Positions 17,746 through 26,400 of a stretch of DNA of 64,000 bases are shown one piece after another (the first letter of the stretch is position 1; each line of letters starts with the position of its first letter). A program made the translations under genes and the position numbers. Under the pieces are notes generated by a model. The model searched no databases. It saw nothing but the letters and a program-made list of their open reading frames with translations, and was not told where the DNA came from. The stretch comes from CAYUVH01 sp964448135 (GTDB lineage: Bacteria > Verrucomicrobiota > Verrucomicrobiia > Limisphaerales > UBA8199), in assembly GCA_964448135.1 (NCBI GenBank), contig CAYUVH010000039.1:62001-126000 (forward strand), given 5' to 3'.

Positions 17746-18146
17746 TGGAGTGCTTGCGTCGCGTTCAGTTTATTGACTTTATCCTTCCAAACATGAGTTT
17801 CTCCTGATTATACTTCTAGGCGGCCAGCCATGTGGACGCCGAAGACAGTCACGGGGCGCATCGCCAGCGGTTCTTTGTTGCCTGAGTCGCTCGACGCAGA
17901 CGCACTTGTACAGCGAGGAATAGAATGGGGCGCTGGTTCAGCCGAGCGAGGTGTCCGATTTGATTTACCGCTGGGGAGCAGACATGCTGATCCGGGATTG
18001 GGATTCCGGATATTACACGTTGAGGAAATGATAACTGTGTGGCCTTACCCAATGCGCTGCCATGGACCCGGCTCGCGCGCTCCAGTTACAATCCACTTGT
18101 CCCGTATGCCGAGTTGTGAAGTTTAGGTCCTGAGTTTTGGAGCCGA
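17746..18146. other. Spacer without a supported gene
   Basis: One 98-codon frame (17830-18126) crosses it, but its translation has no family resemblance, no ribosome site and unusual composition. The stretch TTGACT...TATACT has a ~30-base gap, too long for a promoter. It may be decayed coding sequence. Confidence 0.35.
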
Positions 18147-18491
18147 ATGCGTAATCAACCAAATGAACCCCGACCGCTGGGGATGATGGATTGGTTCATG
18201 GTGGCGCTGGTCATTTGCGCGGCAGTTCTGCCATTTCTGCTCTTGTCCGCCAGCACGGATAACCGTCGGCCGATTGAGATCGCGGGCAAGATACTGGGCG
18301 CAATTGGCTGCCTGCTTATGCTGAGCTGGATGTGGTTCGCCGATGGGGCTCATTCCAGAGTCTGGAATTGGCTGCCACCATTCTGGCCTTGGGGTCGGTT
18401 TCTCACGGGCACGGCGTCGCGCCGGGGTCTGGTCCTGCTGCTGGTTCTCGGCACGATTTTAGGGCTTCTTTCCGAATGGTTTACTAGATGA
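18147..18491 (+). CDS. Small membrane protein of unknown function
   Basis: 114 residues with three likely membrane segments: WFMVALVICAAVLPFLLLSA, ILGAIGCLLMLSWMWF and GLVLLLVLGTILGLL. A Trp/Pro-rich loop (WNWLPPFWPWGRF) lies between the second and third. Family not recognised. It is the first of several small genes in 18.1-20.3 kb with no known partners. Codon choice looks like that of the neighbours but is too short to judge. Confidence 0.5.
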   Translation: MRNQPNEPRPLGMMDWFMVALVICAAVLPFLLLSASTDNRRPIEIAGKILGAIGCLLMLSWMWFADGAHSRVWNWLPPFWPWGRFLTGTASRRGLVLLLVLGTILGLLSEWFTR

Positions 18492-18603
18492 CGGCCGCAA
18501 GGACCAACGAGGCGATGCGCCGAATAAGCGGCCCTGAAATGTGTCTCCTGTTTGGGCGGCGGTGCGTGCCGCTCACTGGCGATCTTGGCCGTTCGGACAA
18601 CAC

Positions 18604-18864
18604 ATGAGCGCCGATTTCCACTTGATCGATCTCGTGTCCCAGGCGGGAGCAATCCGGAAGCGACTTCATGACAAGACGAACGCTGAGACTTTGCACTGGC
18701 TTGCTGAGCACGGAGAGGTCGAGGTCCTGCCCAACGAGTTTCCAGGTCAGAAACAGTGCTATCTCTTCACGTCGAGGCTCGGGCAGAAAGTGATCTTCTT
18801 TTTCGGTACCGGTGGGCTCGTCTTTGTTGGCGACAACACGACTTTCACACGGGGCGACGAATAA
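18604..18864 (+). CDS. Small hypothetical protein
   Basis: 86 residues starting MSADFHLIDLVSQAG. A helical N-terminal half is followed by a strand-rich end (CYLFTSRLGQKVIFFFGTGGLVFVGDNTTF). There is no signal peptide and the family is not recognised. A frame from 18541 would add 21 Trp/Ala-rich residues and is less likely. It sits 112 bases after the small membrane protein gene. Confidence 0.4.
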   Translation: MSADFHLIDLVSQAGAIRKRLHDKTNAETLHWLAEHGEVEVLPNEFPGQKQCYLFTSRLGQKVIFFFGTGGLVFVGDNTTFTRGDE

Positions 18865-19058
18865 CGCACATGGAGCTAACGGTTGAACGATTCGGGAGTA
18901 CTCGTCAAACTTGGTCGTGGACATTATGATCCACGGAAAATCAGGCGGCTCTTACCAGTCATCGCCGTTATTTTTTCGCTAGTGTTGGCTCCATGAAAGG
19001 AACATCAAGTGCGCCGCAACGGGGATGTTGCGCCGTGGATGGAAATTCGGGTAAACGC

Positions 19059-19499
19059 ATGAAAGGCGAAATCATTCAGATCGGACAGGTCGGGATCAGG
19101 TTCCTGCAGGAAGCCTCGGACACGAACGGTTCGCTGGCGATGTTTGAGTTCACCGTGCCGGTGGGCGGGAAGGTACCCCTGCCGCATTATCACAAACATT
19201 ACGACGAGACCGTTTACGGCGTGGAAGGCGTGCTGACCTTTACGGTGGAGGGCAAGGCGATGGAAATTGGCCCCGGGCAGTCCTGTTTTGTGCCGCGCGG
19301 GGCGGTTCACGGTTTCAAAAACCTGGGGCAAACAAATGTCATAGCGCTGGCCATCATCACCCCGGGGCTGCTGGGCCCGGATTTCTTCCGGGAAATGGCC
19401 GCGGTCCTGAACGCCGGGGGCCCGCCCGATCTCGACAAGCTCAAGACGGTACTGAGCAAGCATGGCCTGGTCGCCAGCCTGCCGCCGGCCTCCCAGTGA
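19059..19499 (+). CDS. Cupin domain-containing protein
   Basis: About 146 residues with a single cupin beta-barrel. Motif 1 is HYHKHYDETVYGVEGVLTF, carrying the His-x-His...Glu metal set. Motif 2 is GQSCFVPRGAVHGFKN with the final His. A helical tail (FFREMAAVLNAGGPPDLDKL) follows, typical of small quercetinase-like or sugar-binding cupins. A metal-binding role is likely; the substrate is unknown. The start at 19059 (MKGEIIQIG) is preferred; an in-frame ATG at 18993 adds 22 residues with no family resemblance. Confidence 0.8.
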   Translation: MKGEIIQIGQVGIRFLQEASDTNGSLAMFEFTVPVGGKVPLPHYHKHYDETVYGVEGVLTFTVEGKAMEIGPGQSCFVPRGAVHGFKNLGQTNVIALAIITPGLLGPDFFREMAAVLNAGGPPDLDKLKTVLSKHGLVASLPPASQ

Positions 19500-19876
19500 G
19501 CCATTTGATTCTCCCCGGCTGCGCCGCGCGGTAGGAGCGCGACCCGGAAGCTCAATTCGTGGCTGTAAGATGCGGCGCCCGCTTCCGCTCTCGACTCGAA
19601 ACGGCGCGGCAGGGTGGGCTGCCGGAAGAGCGAACGATATGCTGCGCCGGATGAGCAGCATGGACATCTGGTTGCGATTTGGGTGGCGGAGCCTGCCGCT
19701 GATCGGTAATCCTGCCTTTAGGCCACTATGGAGCGCGTCGCATTGATAACGGTTGAGAGGACATTCCAGACGGCAGCAAGATTCTTGTTTCACGTGAGAC
19801 CAGAGACGCATTACTTCCGAAAACCGCGCCCGAACCTCCGGTAGGGCCGGACGGTCCATAGTTAAATTCACGCATC
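19500..19876. other. Spacer with short palindromes
   Basis: Contains G+C-rich inverted repeats such as CGGCAG...CTGCCG near 19605-19625, of the interspersed type seen elsewhere in the window. The ORFs across it have no protein-like composition. Confidence 0.35.
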
Positions 19877-20257
19877 ATGTTCATCTTCATCGCACTTGGA
19901 CTGGGAAGCGCGACGGCGGTTTTAATGTGGATCGTTCATGTCTTGGTGGGGCTCGGCGCGATGCCTTCGGGTCCAAATTTTGCGGGTGGATACTTGATCG
20001 GCATTGGTGGAGCTCTCGTCTCCGCTTACTTCGGATCATTTCGCGGCGTCCTCCGCGCCGCGATTGCCGCCGCCCTGTTTTATCTTCCCGTCGCCGCGAT
20101 GTGCCTGCATCTGGTTCGCGCCTGGACGGGCTATCCCAATACGGGTCGCGCGCAGTGGGAATCCATCTGGCTATGGACGACCATTGTGACGTTTGGTGCG
20201 GGCCTCACCGCGCCGCTTTTGACCCGGCATTTGCGGAAGGACGACCAAGGCGCCTGA
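19877..20257 (+). CDS. Small integral membrane protein of unknown function
   Basis: 126 residues with about four membrane segments (FIFIALGLGSATAVLMWIVH, FAGGYLIGIGGALVSAYFG, AAIAAALFYLPVAAMCL, IWLWTTIVTFGAGLTAPLL) and a charged end (RHLRKDDQGA). Gly/Ala-rich helices suggest tight packing. Family not recognised. It ends 135 bases before the cobalamin riboswitch and probably belongs to a separate transcript. Confidence 0.5.
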   Translation: MFIFIALGLGSATAVLMWIVHVLVGLGAMPSGPNFAGGYLIGIGGALVSAYFGSFRGVLRAAIAAALFYLPVAAMCLHLVRAWTGYPNTGRAQWESIWLWTTIVTFGAGLTAPLLTRHLRKDDQGA

Positions 20258-20392
20258 CCATGGCGGCATCCAACCGGCCTGCACTCGTTGCGTTCCACGT
20301 GCCGTGCGAATGCTTCTGCATGGGGCGCCATCACACTCCTTTCTTGACCCGCCAGATTCTTTCCCTTATCAAGAAGATGTTCTTTGAAACGG

Positions 20393-20568
20393 GTAAACAA
20401 CTTGTTTATCCGCCGTAACATAGCCAGGCGTCAGGGAACCCCGTGAAAGTCGGGGACGGTTGCGCCACTGTAACAGGTTACAAACTTCCAATGCCACTGG
20501 AGCCGGGAAACCGAGTCCGGGAAGGCGGGAGTGAGGTCTAAAGCCTGAAGTCAGGATACCGGTCTGGT
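20393..20568 (+). promoter_or_regulatory. Cobalamin (adenosylcobalamin) riboswitch
   Basis: The conserved B12-aptamer blocks appear in the expected order: AGGGAA (20433), GTGAAA, GGGACGGTTGCGCCACTGTA, CCAATGCCACTG (about 20488), GGGAAACCG, CCGGGAAGG, and GCCTGAAGTCAGGATACCGG (20543-20562). Spacing matches the family. It is on the plus strand, 242 bases upstream of the next gene's ATG, with an intrinsic terminator between them, so effector binding probably stops transcription. Confidence 0.93.
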
Positions 20569-20666
20569 TGTGCTCGTCACGGTCCCGCTGTGCGGGGCCG
20601 ACTTCTCCGACAATGAGAAGGATGAGGCCAGCCCAACCGCTCGTGCGGATTGGGAATCCGTTGGAT

Positions 20667-20712
20667 GCCTTCATTCCCCGAATTTGCCGGAGGATGAAGG
20701 CTTTTGTTTTTT
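20667..20712 (+). terminator. Intrinsic terminator, expression platform of the riboswitch
   Basis: GCCTTCATTCCCC (20667-20679) pairs with GGAGGATGAAGGC (20689-20701) with one mismatch and one wobble. It is followed by TTTTGTTTTTT (20702-20712). A second hairpin at 20580-20600 (9 base pairs, loop TGT) lies between aptamer and terminator and may be part of the switch. Confidence 0.82.
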
Positions 20713-20786
20713 GGCGGCCGGCTCAGCAGGAGCCCCGCCCCGCCCAACTGCCTCCTTCCTTCGCGCTGGTCTCTCAACCGTAAACC

Positions 20787-20808
20787 GGTCCCGCGTTCGC
20801 GCGGGACC
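20787..20808 (+). promoter_or_regulatory. Hairpin abutting the start codon
   Basis: GGTCCCGCG-TTCG-CGCGGGACC is a perfect 9-base stem with a TTCG loop, ending one base before the ATG at 20810. It would block ribosome access to that ATG when folded, or shift initiation to the ATG at 20825. No T run follows, so it is not a terminator. Confidence 0.6.
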
Positions 20809-20809
20809 A

Positions 20810-21832
20810 ATGAAAGATCAGCCCATGAAACCGACCCGTTTGTTCGCACTGGCCATCGCCAGCCTGTCCCTGTCCCTCGCTCCGCGCGTCCACGCCGCCA
20901 CCATCACCGAGGATTTCGCCACCGATCCCGCCACTCGCGGCTGGACCACGTTCGGCGACACGAACCTCTTCCATTGGAATTCCACCAACCAGAATCTCGA
21001 AGTGACCTGGGATTCGACCAAGTCGAACAGCTATTTCTGGCTGCCGCTGGGAATGAGGTTCAACAGCGACGACCAGTTCAGCCTCGAGTTCGACCTGCGT
21101 CTGACGGATGCTGCCTCTGGCATAACGCCCGGCGAAACTTATCCCTTCCAGCTTTCAGTGGGCCTGCTGAATTCCGTGAAGGCCGTGCAGCCTGGCTACG
21201 ACCGCGGCAGCGGCTACAGCACGCCGGACCTGCTGGAGTTCTGCTACTTCCCGGATCCGGGCGGCGATTGGATTTACGGGCCGTCACTGATCACCACGTA
21301 TTGCGACACCAACGGCTCCTCCTACGATCATTTTTCAGCCGGCGGCTTTGCGCCCGCGGGATTGGCCAACGGTCCGGTTTACCATGTGGTCCTGAGTTTC
21401 ACCGGACTGAACCACACGCTGAACACCACCATCACCGAAGATGGCAATCCCTATAGCGCGGTCAGCGCCGCCAAACGGGGCGCTTTGTGCGGCGACTTCC
21501 GCCTGGATCGCCTGGCGATTCCCAGCTACAGCGATGCCGGCCAGTTCGCCCCCTACGGCGGCTCCATCCTCGCGCACGGCACCGTAGACAATCTCGTCGT
21601 GACGCTCCCGCCGCCCGTCAGCAATCTTCGCGGCGCCATGTCCGGCGGTGTCTGGCAAACCGAGTTCCACAGCCACAGCAACTGGACCTATACTCTCGAA
21701 GTCTCGACGAACTTCGTGGATTGGATCCCGGTGCCGCCTTCCGCGGCCGGGAACGACGAAGCCATCACGCTCACGGACTCGAATCCGCCCGCCGGAAAAG
21801 CGTTTTATCGCGTTTCGGCGACGCCGCAATGA
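20810..21832 (+). CDS. Secreted beta-sandwich protein under cobalamin riboswitch control
   Basis: 340 residues with a signal peptide (LFALAIASLSLSLAPRVHAA) and a LamG/concanavalin-like beta-sandwich (ITEDFATDPATRGWTTFGD, QFSLEFDLRLTD, HGTVDNLVV). It ends in a ~55-residue domain (WTYTLEVSTNFVDW to KAFYRVSATPQ) like that ending the two other large secreted proteins here. The exact family and ligand are unknown. The riboswitch upstream implies a role linked to corrinoid supply or B12-dependent metabolism. The reading frame stays open back to 20570, but the upstream part overlaps the riboswitch terminator and lacks a signal sequence. An ATG at 20825 is also possible. A pseudopilin gene follows. 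Confidence 0.72.
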   Translation: MKDQPMKPTRLFALAIASLSLSLAPRVHAATITEDFATDPATRGWTTFGDTNLFHWNSTNQNLEVTWDSTKSNSYFWLPLGMRFNSDDQFSLEFDLRLTDAASGITPGETYPFQLSVGLLNSVKAVQPGYDRGSGYSTPDLLEFCYFPDPGGDWIYGPSLITTYCDTNGSSYDHFSAGGFAPAGLANGPVYHVVLSFTGLNHTLNTTITEDGNPYSAVSAAKRGALCGDFRLDRLAIPSYSDAGQFAPYGGSILAHGTVDNLVVTLPPPVSNLRGAMSGGVWQTEFHSHSNWTYTLEVSTNFVDWIPVPPSAAGNDEAITLTDSNPPAGKAFYRVSATPQ

Positions 21833-21837
21833 AATTG

Positions 21838-22035
21838 CCTGTTGGACGGGAAAGGAAAAAGCATTCCCCTTTACGGAGCCATGTTTGATGGAAACCGTCC
21901 AACAGGATAGAAACCCGGTCCCGCTCCTTTGCGCACGCGGAGGAGCGGGAGTCGGCGTTCCTCGCCGCCGCGAAGCGCCCGTCTCTGAACGGACGCGTTG
22001 GGGTAGGCATGCGCTAGCGCGCCCGTTCAGAGACG
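21838..22035. repeat. Cluster of three palindromes spanning the pseudopilin start and leader
   Basis: Three successive perfect inverted repeats: CCTGTTGGACGG (21838) with CCGTCCAACAGG (21895-21906); TCCCGCTCCT (21919) with AGGAGCGGGA (21941-21950); CGTCTCTGAACGG (21980) with CCGTTCAGAGACG (22023-22035). The last loop contains GCGCTAGCGC. The pseudopilin ATG (21888) lies in the first loop, and the second and third repeats are translated. Confidence 0.8.
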
Positions 22036-22796
22036 CGCGCTCTGGCTCCCAGGCCGACAACACTCCAAATTCCCCCGCCTTCACCTTAATCGAACTCTTG
22101 GTGGTCATCGCGATCATCGCAATCCTCGCCGCGCTGCTCCTCCCTGCCCTTTCCCGCAGCCAACGCTCCGCCAAAAACATCCGCTGCGTCAGTAATCTCC
22201 ACCAACTCGAACTCGCCACCCACCTTTATTGGGACGACAACGCCGGCAACTGCTTCCGCGTTGGCCCCACTGCCGCGACCAACGGCCTGCTCTACTGGTT
22301 CGGCCTGATTGGTCCCGGGGCGGAAGGCCAGCGCCCCTTCGATGTCACCCAGGGCGTCCTCTATCCATACTTCAAAGGCCGTGGCGTCGAGCTCTGCCCT
22401 TCCTTTGATTACACGATTTCGCAATTCAAACTCAAAGCCACCGTCTCCACCTGCGGCTACGGCTACAACCGCTTTCTTTCCGCCAACGTCAGCCTTCCCC
22501 CAATCAAAAGCACGAGTCTTGCACGCCCAACCGGCACCGCACTCTTCGCCGATGCCGCGCAAATCAACGACTTCCAGTCCCCAGCCTCGCCCGCAAATCC
22601 CATGATCGAAGAATGGTATTACGTGGACGACAACACCGCGTACCCCAACGGCCACTTCCGCCACAACCGAAAAGCCAACGTGGCCTTCTGCGATGGCCAC
22701 GTGGCGCAGGAGAGCTACACACCCGGTTCCATTGATGCCCGCCAGCCGAGCCTCGTCGTCGGCATACTACGCACCGAAATCCTCCGGCTTCCTTGA
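21888..22796 (+). CDS. Type II secretion-like pseudopilin with H-X9-DG motif
   Basis: 302 residues. A long leader of about 65 residues is followed by AFTLIELLVVIAIIAILAAL, the prepilin cleavage/methylation signature with Glu at +5. The globular part has CVSNLHQLELATHLY and the C-terminal HNRKANVAFCDG (His-x9-Asp-Gly), marking the planctomycete/verrucomicrobial pseudopilin family. Such proteins are processed by a prepilin peptidase and sit in the inner membrane or a short pseudopilus. The ATG at 21888 has GGAG nine bases upstream; no later in-frame start codon exists before the hydrophobic segment. Most of the leader is encoded by palindromic repeats. It is probably co-transcribed with the riboswitch-controlled gene. 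Confidence 0.85.
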   Translation: METVQQDRNPVPLLCARGGAGVGVPRRREAPVSERTRWGRHALARPFRDARSGSQADNTPNSPAFTLIELLVVIAIIAILAALLLPALSRSQRSAKNIRCVSNLHQLELATHLYWDDNAGNCFRVGPTAATNGLLYWFGLIGPGAEGQRPFDVTQGVLYPYFKGRGVELCPSFDYTISQFKLKATVSTCGYGYNRFLSANVSLPPIKSTSLARPTGTALFADAAQINDFQSPASPANPMIEEWYYVDDNTAYPNGHFRHNRKANVAFCDGHVAQESYTPGSIDARQPSLVVGILRTEILRLP

Positions 22797-23474
22797 CCCC
22801 GCGCCAGAGTCTTTCCGTAAACCGTCCCGGAGCGCGGGCATTCCTGCCCACAGTGACGCGCGAGAACCTCTCGCGTCCAACTACCGTCGGCTTTCGACAC
22901 AGTATCCGATCCAAATAATTCTCCATCGCAGAAGAATTTTTTTTCCATTCTGTGCTATAATGCGGGCGGGTGTGAGGATCGAACCCACCCACGGCGAGTA
23001 AATCGCCGATATGCTCTTTGACATGAATTAGTGCGAGCCAGGCCGCAAATGCCGCCTGAGCGACTCCGATTTCAAATTTGGGACAGGGGACACACCGCTT
23101 AACGCGTTTTAACACACTCTTCGTCATCATGATCTACCGCGGGCGCCTTCACCGATTTCTGGCAGTTTTCCTGCTCCTTCCCTCCCGAGTGTGATGAAAT
23201 CAAGGATTTTCGGGCCAATGGAAACGCCAATAATCAGAGACCAACCGTACATTTTGCTCCCATTGCAAAATGCATTTTCCCGGCGCGTGGCGTTTCTTCC
23301 GAATCATCCCTGAATTTTGCGTCCGCAAAACTACGGCACGGCGATTCCGTGACCAACCCCGTTGAAATCCCGAAATCTCCTGAGATGATATGTAGTGTGC
23401 CCGCAGCCCGGCACTCGGTACTTGAACCGAGAATCGTCCGGCGCTGCCGCCGGGCCTGGGCACTGAATTTTTAG
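22797..23474. other. Long non-coding spacer upstream of the giant repeat protein
   Basis: No supported ORF. It holds an extended -10 box (TGCTATAAT, 22953-22961), a tRNA T-arm-like stretch on the minus strand (about 22964-22990), two TTTTGC/GCAAAA palindromes, and two hairpins close to the next gene: CTCGGT-ACTTGA-ACCGAG and CCGGCG-CTGC-CGCCGG (about 23414-23456). The last two would be in the 5' leader of the 2072-residue gene. Confidence 0.45.
23251..23330. promoter_or_regulatory. Pair of TTTTGC/GCAAAA palindromes, candidate operators
   Basis: ATTTTGC-TCCCATT-GCAAAAT at 23251-23271 and TTTTGC-GTCC-GCAAAA at 23315-23330. Both are perfect, share the same half-site, and lie 145-225 bases upstream of the giant gene. 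Centre-to-centre distance is about 62 bases, roughly six helical turns. Confidence 0.4.
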
Positions 23475-26400
23475 ATGTTTATCAGAAAGTCATCAGCCGT
23501 CCTCGCCATCCTATTCGCAGCCGAAGTTTTCGCGCGGGCCTCCGTCTCCATCAGCGCCGCCACAAACGGCACGGGGATCTCCGCGGACACCGCCGGCAGC
23601 GGTGGCACCGGCGCGTGGACCACGCTCGGCGCCATCACGCTCACCGAGGGCAACAAGATGGACATTGATCCGGGCAACGTGACCTTGATCATCACCGCGC
23701 CCGCGGGATTTGAATTCAACACGGCGCTGACACCCAGCGCCACCTTCAGCGCCGCCATGGACATTACGTCCGCCAGCGCGTCTATCTCGAGCCCCGCGAC
23801 ACTCACCGTGTCAATTTCAGTGGCCGACAATAAGAAGAATGACGTGCTGACCGTCGGCGCGACCGGCCTTCAGATCCGCCCCACATTCGGCGGGCCGCTT
23901 TCAACCGGAAAGCATTTGTACCGTTCCGCCTCCAATCCCGGCACCGCAAGCATTAGCGGGATAACAACGTCTTCCGATGGTTCAACCGGCAGCAACTTCG
24001 GCAACGTTTCCACTGTGGCCGGCGCCTACAATCGTTTGCAGCTGCTTTTGCCTGGCGAAACCCCGGCTCCCGGAACAGTGTCGGGCCGGAGCGGTACGCC
24101 GAACACTCCCATTGCCGGCACGGCCTTCAACGTGACCGTCAACGCCGTGGACGCCTTTTGGAATCCGGTCACCACAATTCTGAATCTGATTTCGTTCTCC
24201 AGCACCGATCCGGCGGCAACGCTGCCCGGCCTCACGGCGTTGGCTGGCGGCACAAAGACTCTTTCAGTCACCCTTCAGACCGCCGGCATCCAGACCATCA
24301 CGGCCACGGATACTTTGGACGGAAGCAAAGCTCCCGACACAACCACCCCCGTCCAGGTGGGCCCGGGCGCGGCGACGAAATTGATCGTGATCACCCAACC
24401 GTCCGCCACCGCGACAGCCGGTGTCCCCTTCGCGCAACAGCCCGCTGTGTTGATCCAGGATGCCTACGGCAACACGCGCATCAACGATACGACGGCCATT
24501 ATCGCAACGCGCTTGAGCGGCGTCGGCAACCTGCTCGGAACCACCAACCTCAACGCGGTTGGCGGTATTGCGACGTATACAAATCTGGCCCATTCGGTGG
24601 CGACCAACATCACGATCCGTTTCACCAGCGGTTCGCTGACGGCGGCGACTTCGAGTGTGGTCACGGTGACCTCGGGCCCGTTCGCGCGGCTGCTCGCTTT
24701 GTTGCCGGGCGAAACGAACGCCCCAGGCACTGTCACGGGCCGCAGCGGCAGCTCCGCAGCCATCGCCGGCAGCAACACACTGGTCCGCGTCCTGGCCACC
24801 GACGCCTATTTCAATCCAATCGCAGGCGTGAGCGATAACGTCGGCATCACCAGCGCCGACGCGTTCGCGATCCTGCCCGGCAGCGCGCCGCTCGTGAATG
24901 GCACGAATACTTACGGCATCACGTTCAAAAGCGCCGGCAGCCAGAATGTCATTGCCACCGATCTGACCAACGGAGCCCGCACTCCCGCGACCAATACTAT
25001 CAGTGTGTCGGCCGGGGCGTTTGTGAAACTACTCTTGCTGGTCCCCGGCGAAACCGCGGCACCCAACACTGCGAATGGAAAAACCGGTGCGCCTACAACG
25101 CAAACCGCCGGCATAGCGTTCAATACCACCGTGAACGGCGTGGACTCCTTTTGGAACACAGTCACCTCTCTCAGCGGCGCCAGTTTCACCATGCACCTGG
25201 CGAGCACCGACACCAACGCCACCTTCGCCGCCGATGCCAATCTCGCCTCGGGTACAGTGACAATGAGTGTGACGCTTCGCCGCGCGGGTTCATGGACCAT
25301 CACCGCATCGGACGTGGACGACGGCACCAAGACTTCGAGCACAAGTCCACCCATCACTGCGAATGTGGGAAGCTTCACGAAACTTCAGACTCTGCTTCCC
25401 GGCGAAACCGCGGTGCCCGGAAGTTCCACCGGCAAGACGGGCACGCCAGCTACACAAACCGCCGGAACGCCGTTTGCAGTGACGGTTAACTCGGTGGACG
25501 CCAATTGGAACCTGATTTCGACGAACGACACCGTACGCATCTTTGCCAGCGACACAAATGCGGTGCTGCCCGCCAACGCGGCGCTCATCGCCGGGGCACA
25601 GACCTTCAGTCTGACACTGAAGAGCGCCGGCAGTCGGACAGTTACCGCTTCGAACATAACTCATGCCACCATCGGCGGCGGAACCAGTTCAGCCGTCGCC
25701 ATCAATCCGGCTGCGTACGCGCGATTGCAGGTCCTGATGCCCGGAGAAACCGCCGCGCCCGGCACCGTCAACGGAAAGACTGGCGCGCCAACAGCGCGCA
25801 CTGCGGGCACGGCGTTCACCACGCTGACCGTCAGCGCGGTTGACACGAATTGGAATGTCGTTCCGACCAACGTCACTGTCGCCATTACCAGCAGTGATCC
25901 GAACGCCACCCTGCCTGCAAACACGGCTCTGGGGACCTCGGGCACGAAAAACAATTTTTCGGCCACCTTCAAAACGGCTGGTCTGGAAACCATCAGCGCC
26001 ACGGATGCTTCTGATCTCACGAAGACCAACACCGGCACTGCCACCCTGGTCGTTGCCGGTGCAATTGCCAAATTACAGTTGCTGGTGCCGGGCGAAACCG
26101 CCGCGCCCGGAACCACAACTGGAAAAACCGGCACCCCGTTGAGCCAGAACGTGAGCGTGCCCTTCAACATCACGGTTAACTCCGTGGACGCGAACTGGAA
26201 CGTGTACAGCACCAACGACATCGTTCGCATCGTTTCCAGCGATCCTTCCGCAGTGTTGCCCGCGAACGCCCCGCTCGCCATCGGCACGCGCAGTTTCTCG
26301 TTCACTTTTCAGACTCCCGGCACAAATCTTACCATCACCGCATCCAACGTCACTCACACGGCCATGCCGGCGAGCGTCAGCCCGCTTGTTACCGTCATCG

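Noticed and set aside
17830..18126. 98-codon plus-strand ORF
   Set aside because: No ribosome site, no family features, atypical composition; probably non-coding.
18480..18960. Integron gene cassettes around the small genes
   Set aside because: Some text resembles GTTA/TAAC core sites, but no pair of properly spaced attC boxes or integrase was found.
20570..20809. N-terminal 80-residue extension of the riboswitch-controlled protein
   Set aside because: The frame is open but overlaps the terminator hairpin of the riboswitch, lacks a start signal and would place the signal peptide internally.
23010..23030. TTGACA at 23019 as a promoter for the giant gene
   Set aside because: No AT-rich -10 element follows at 16-18 bases.
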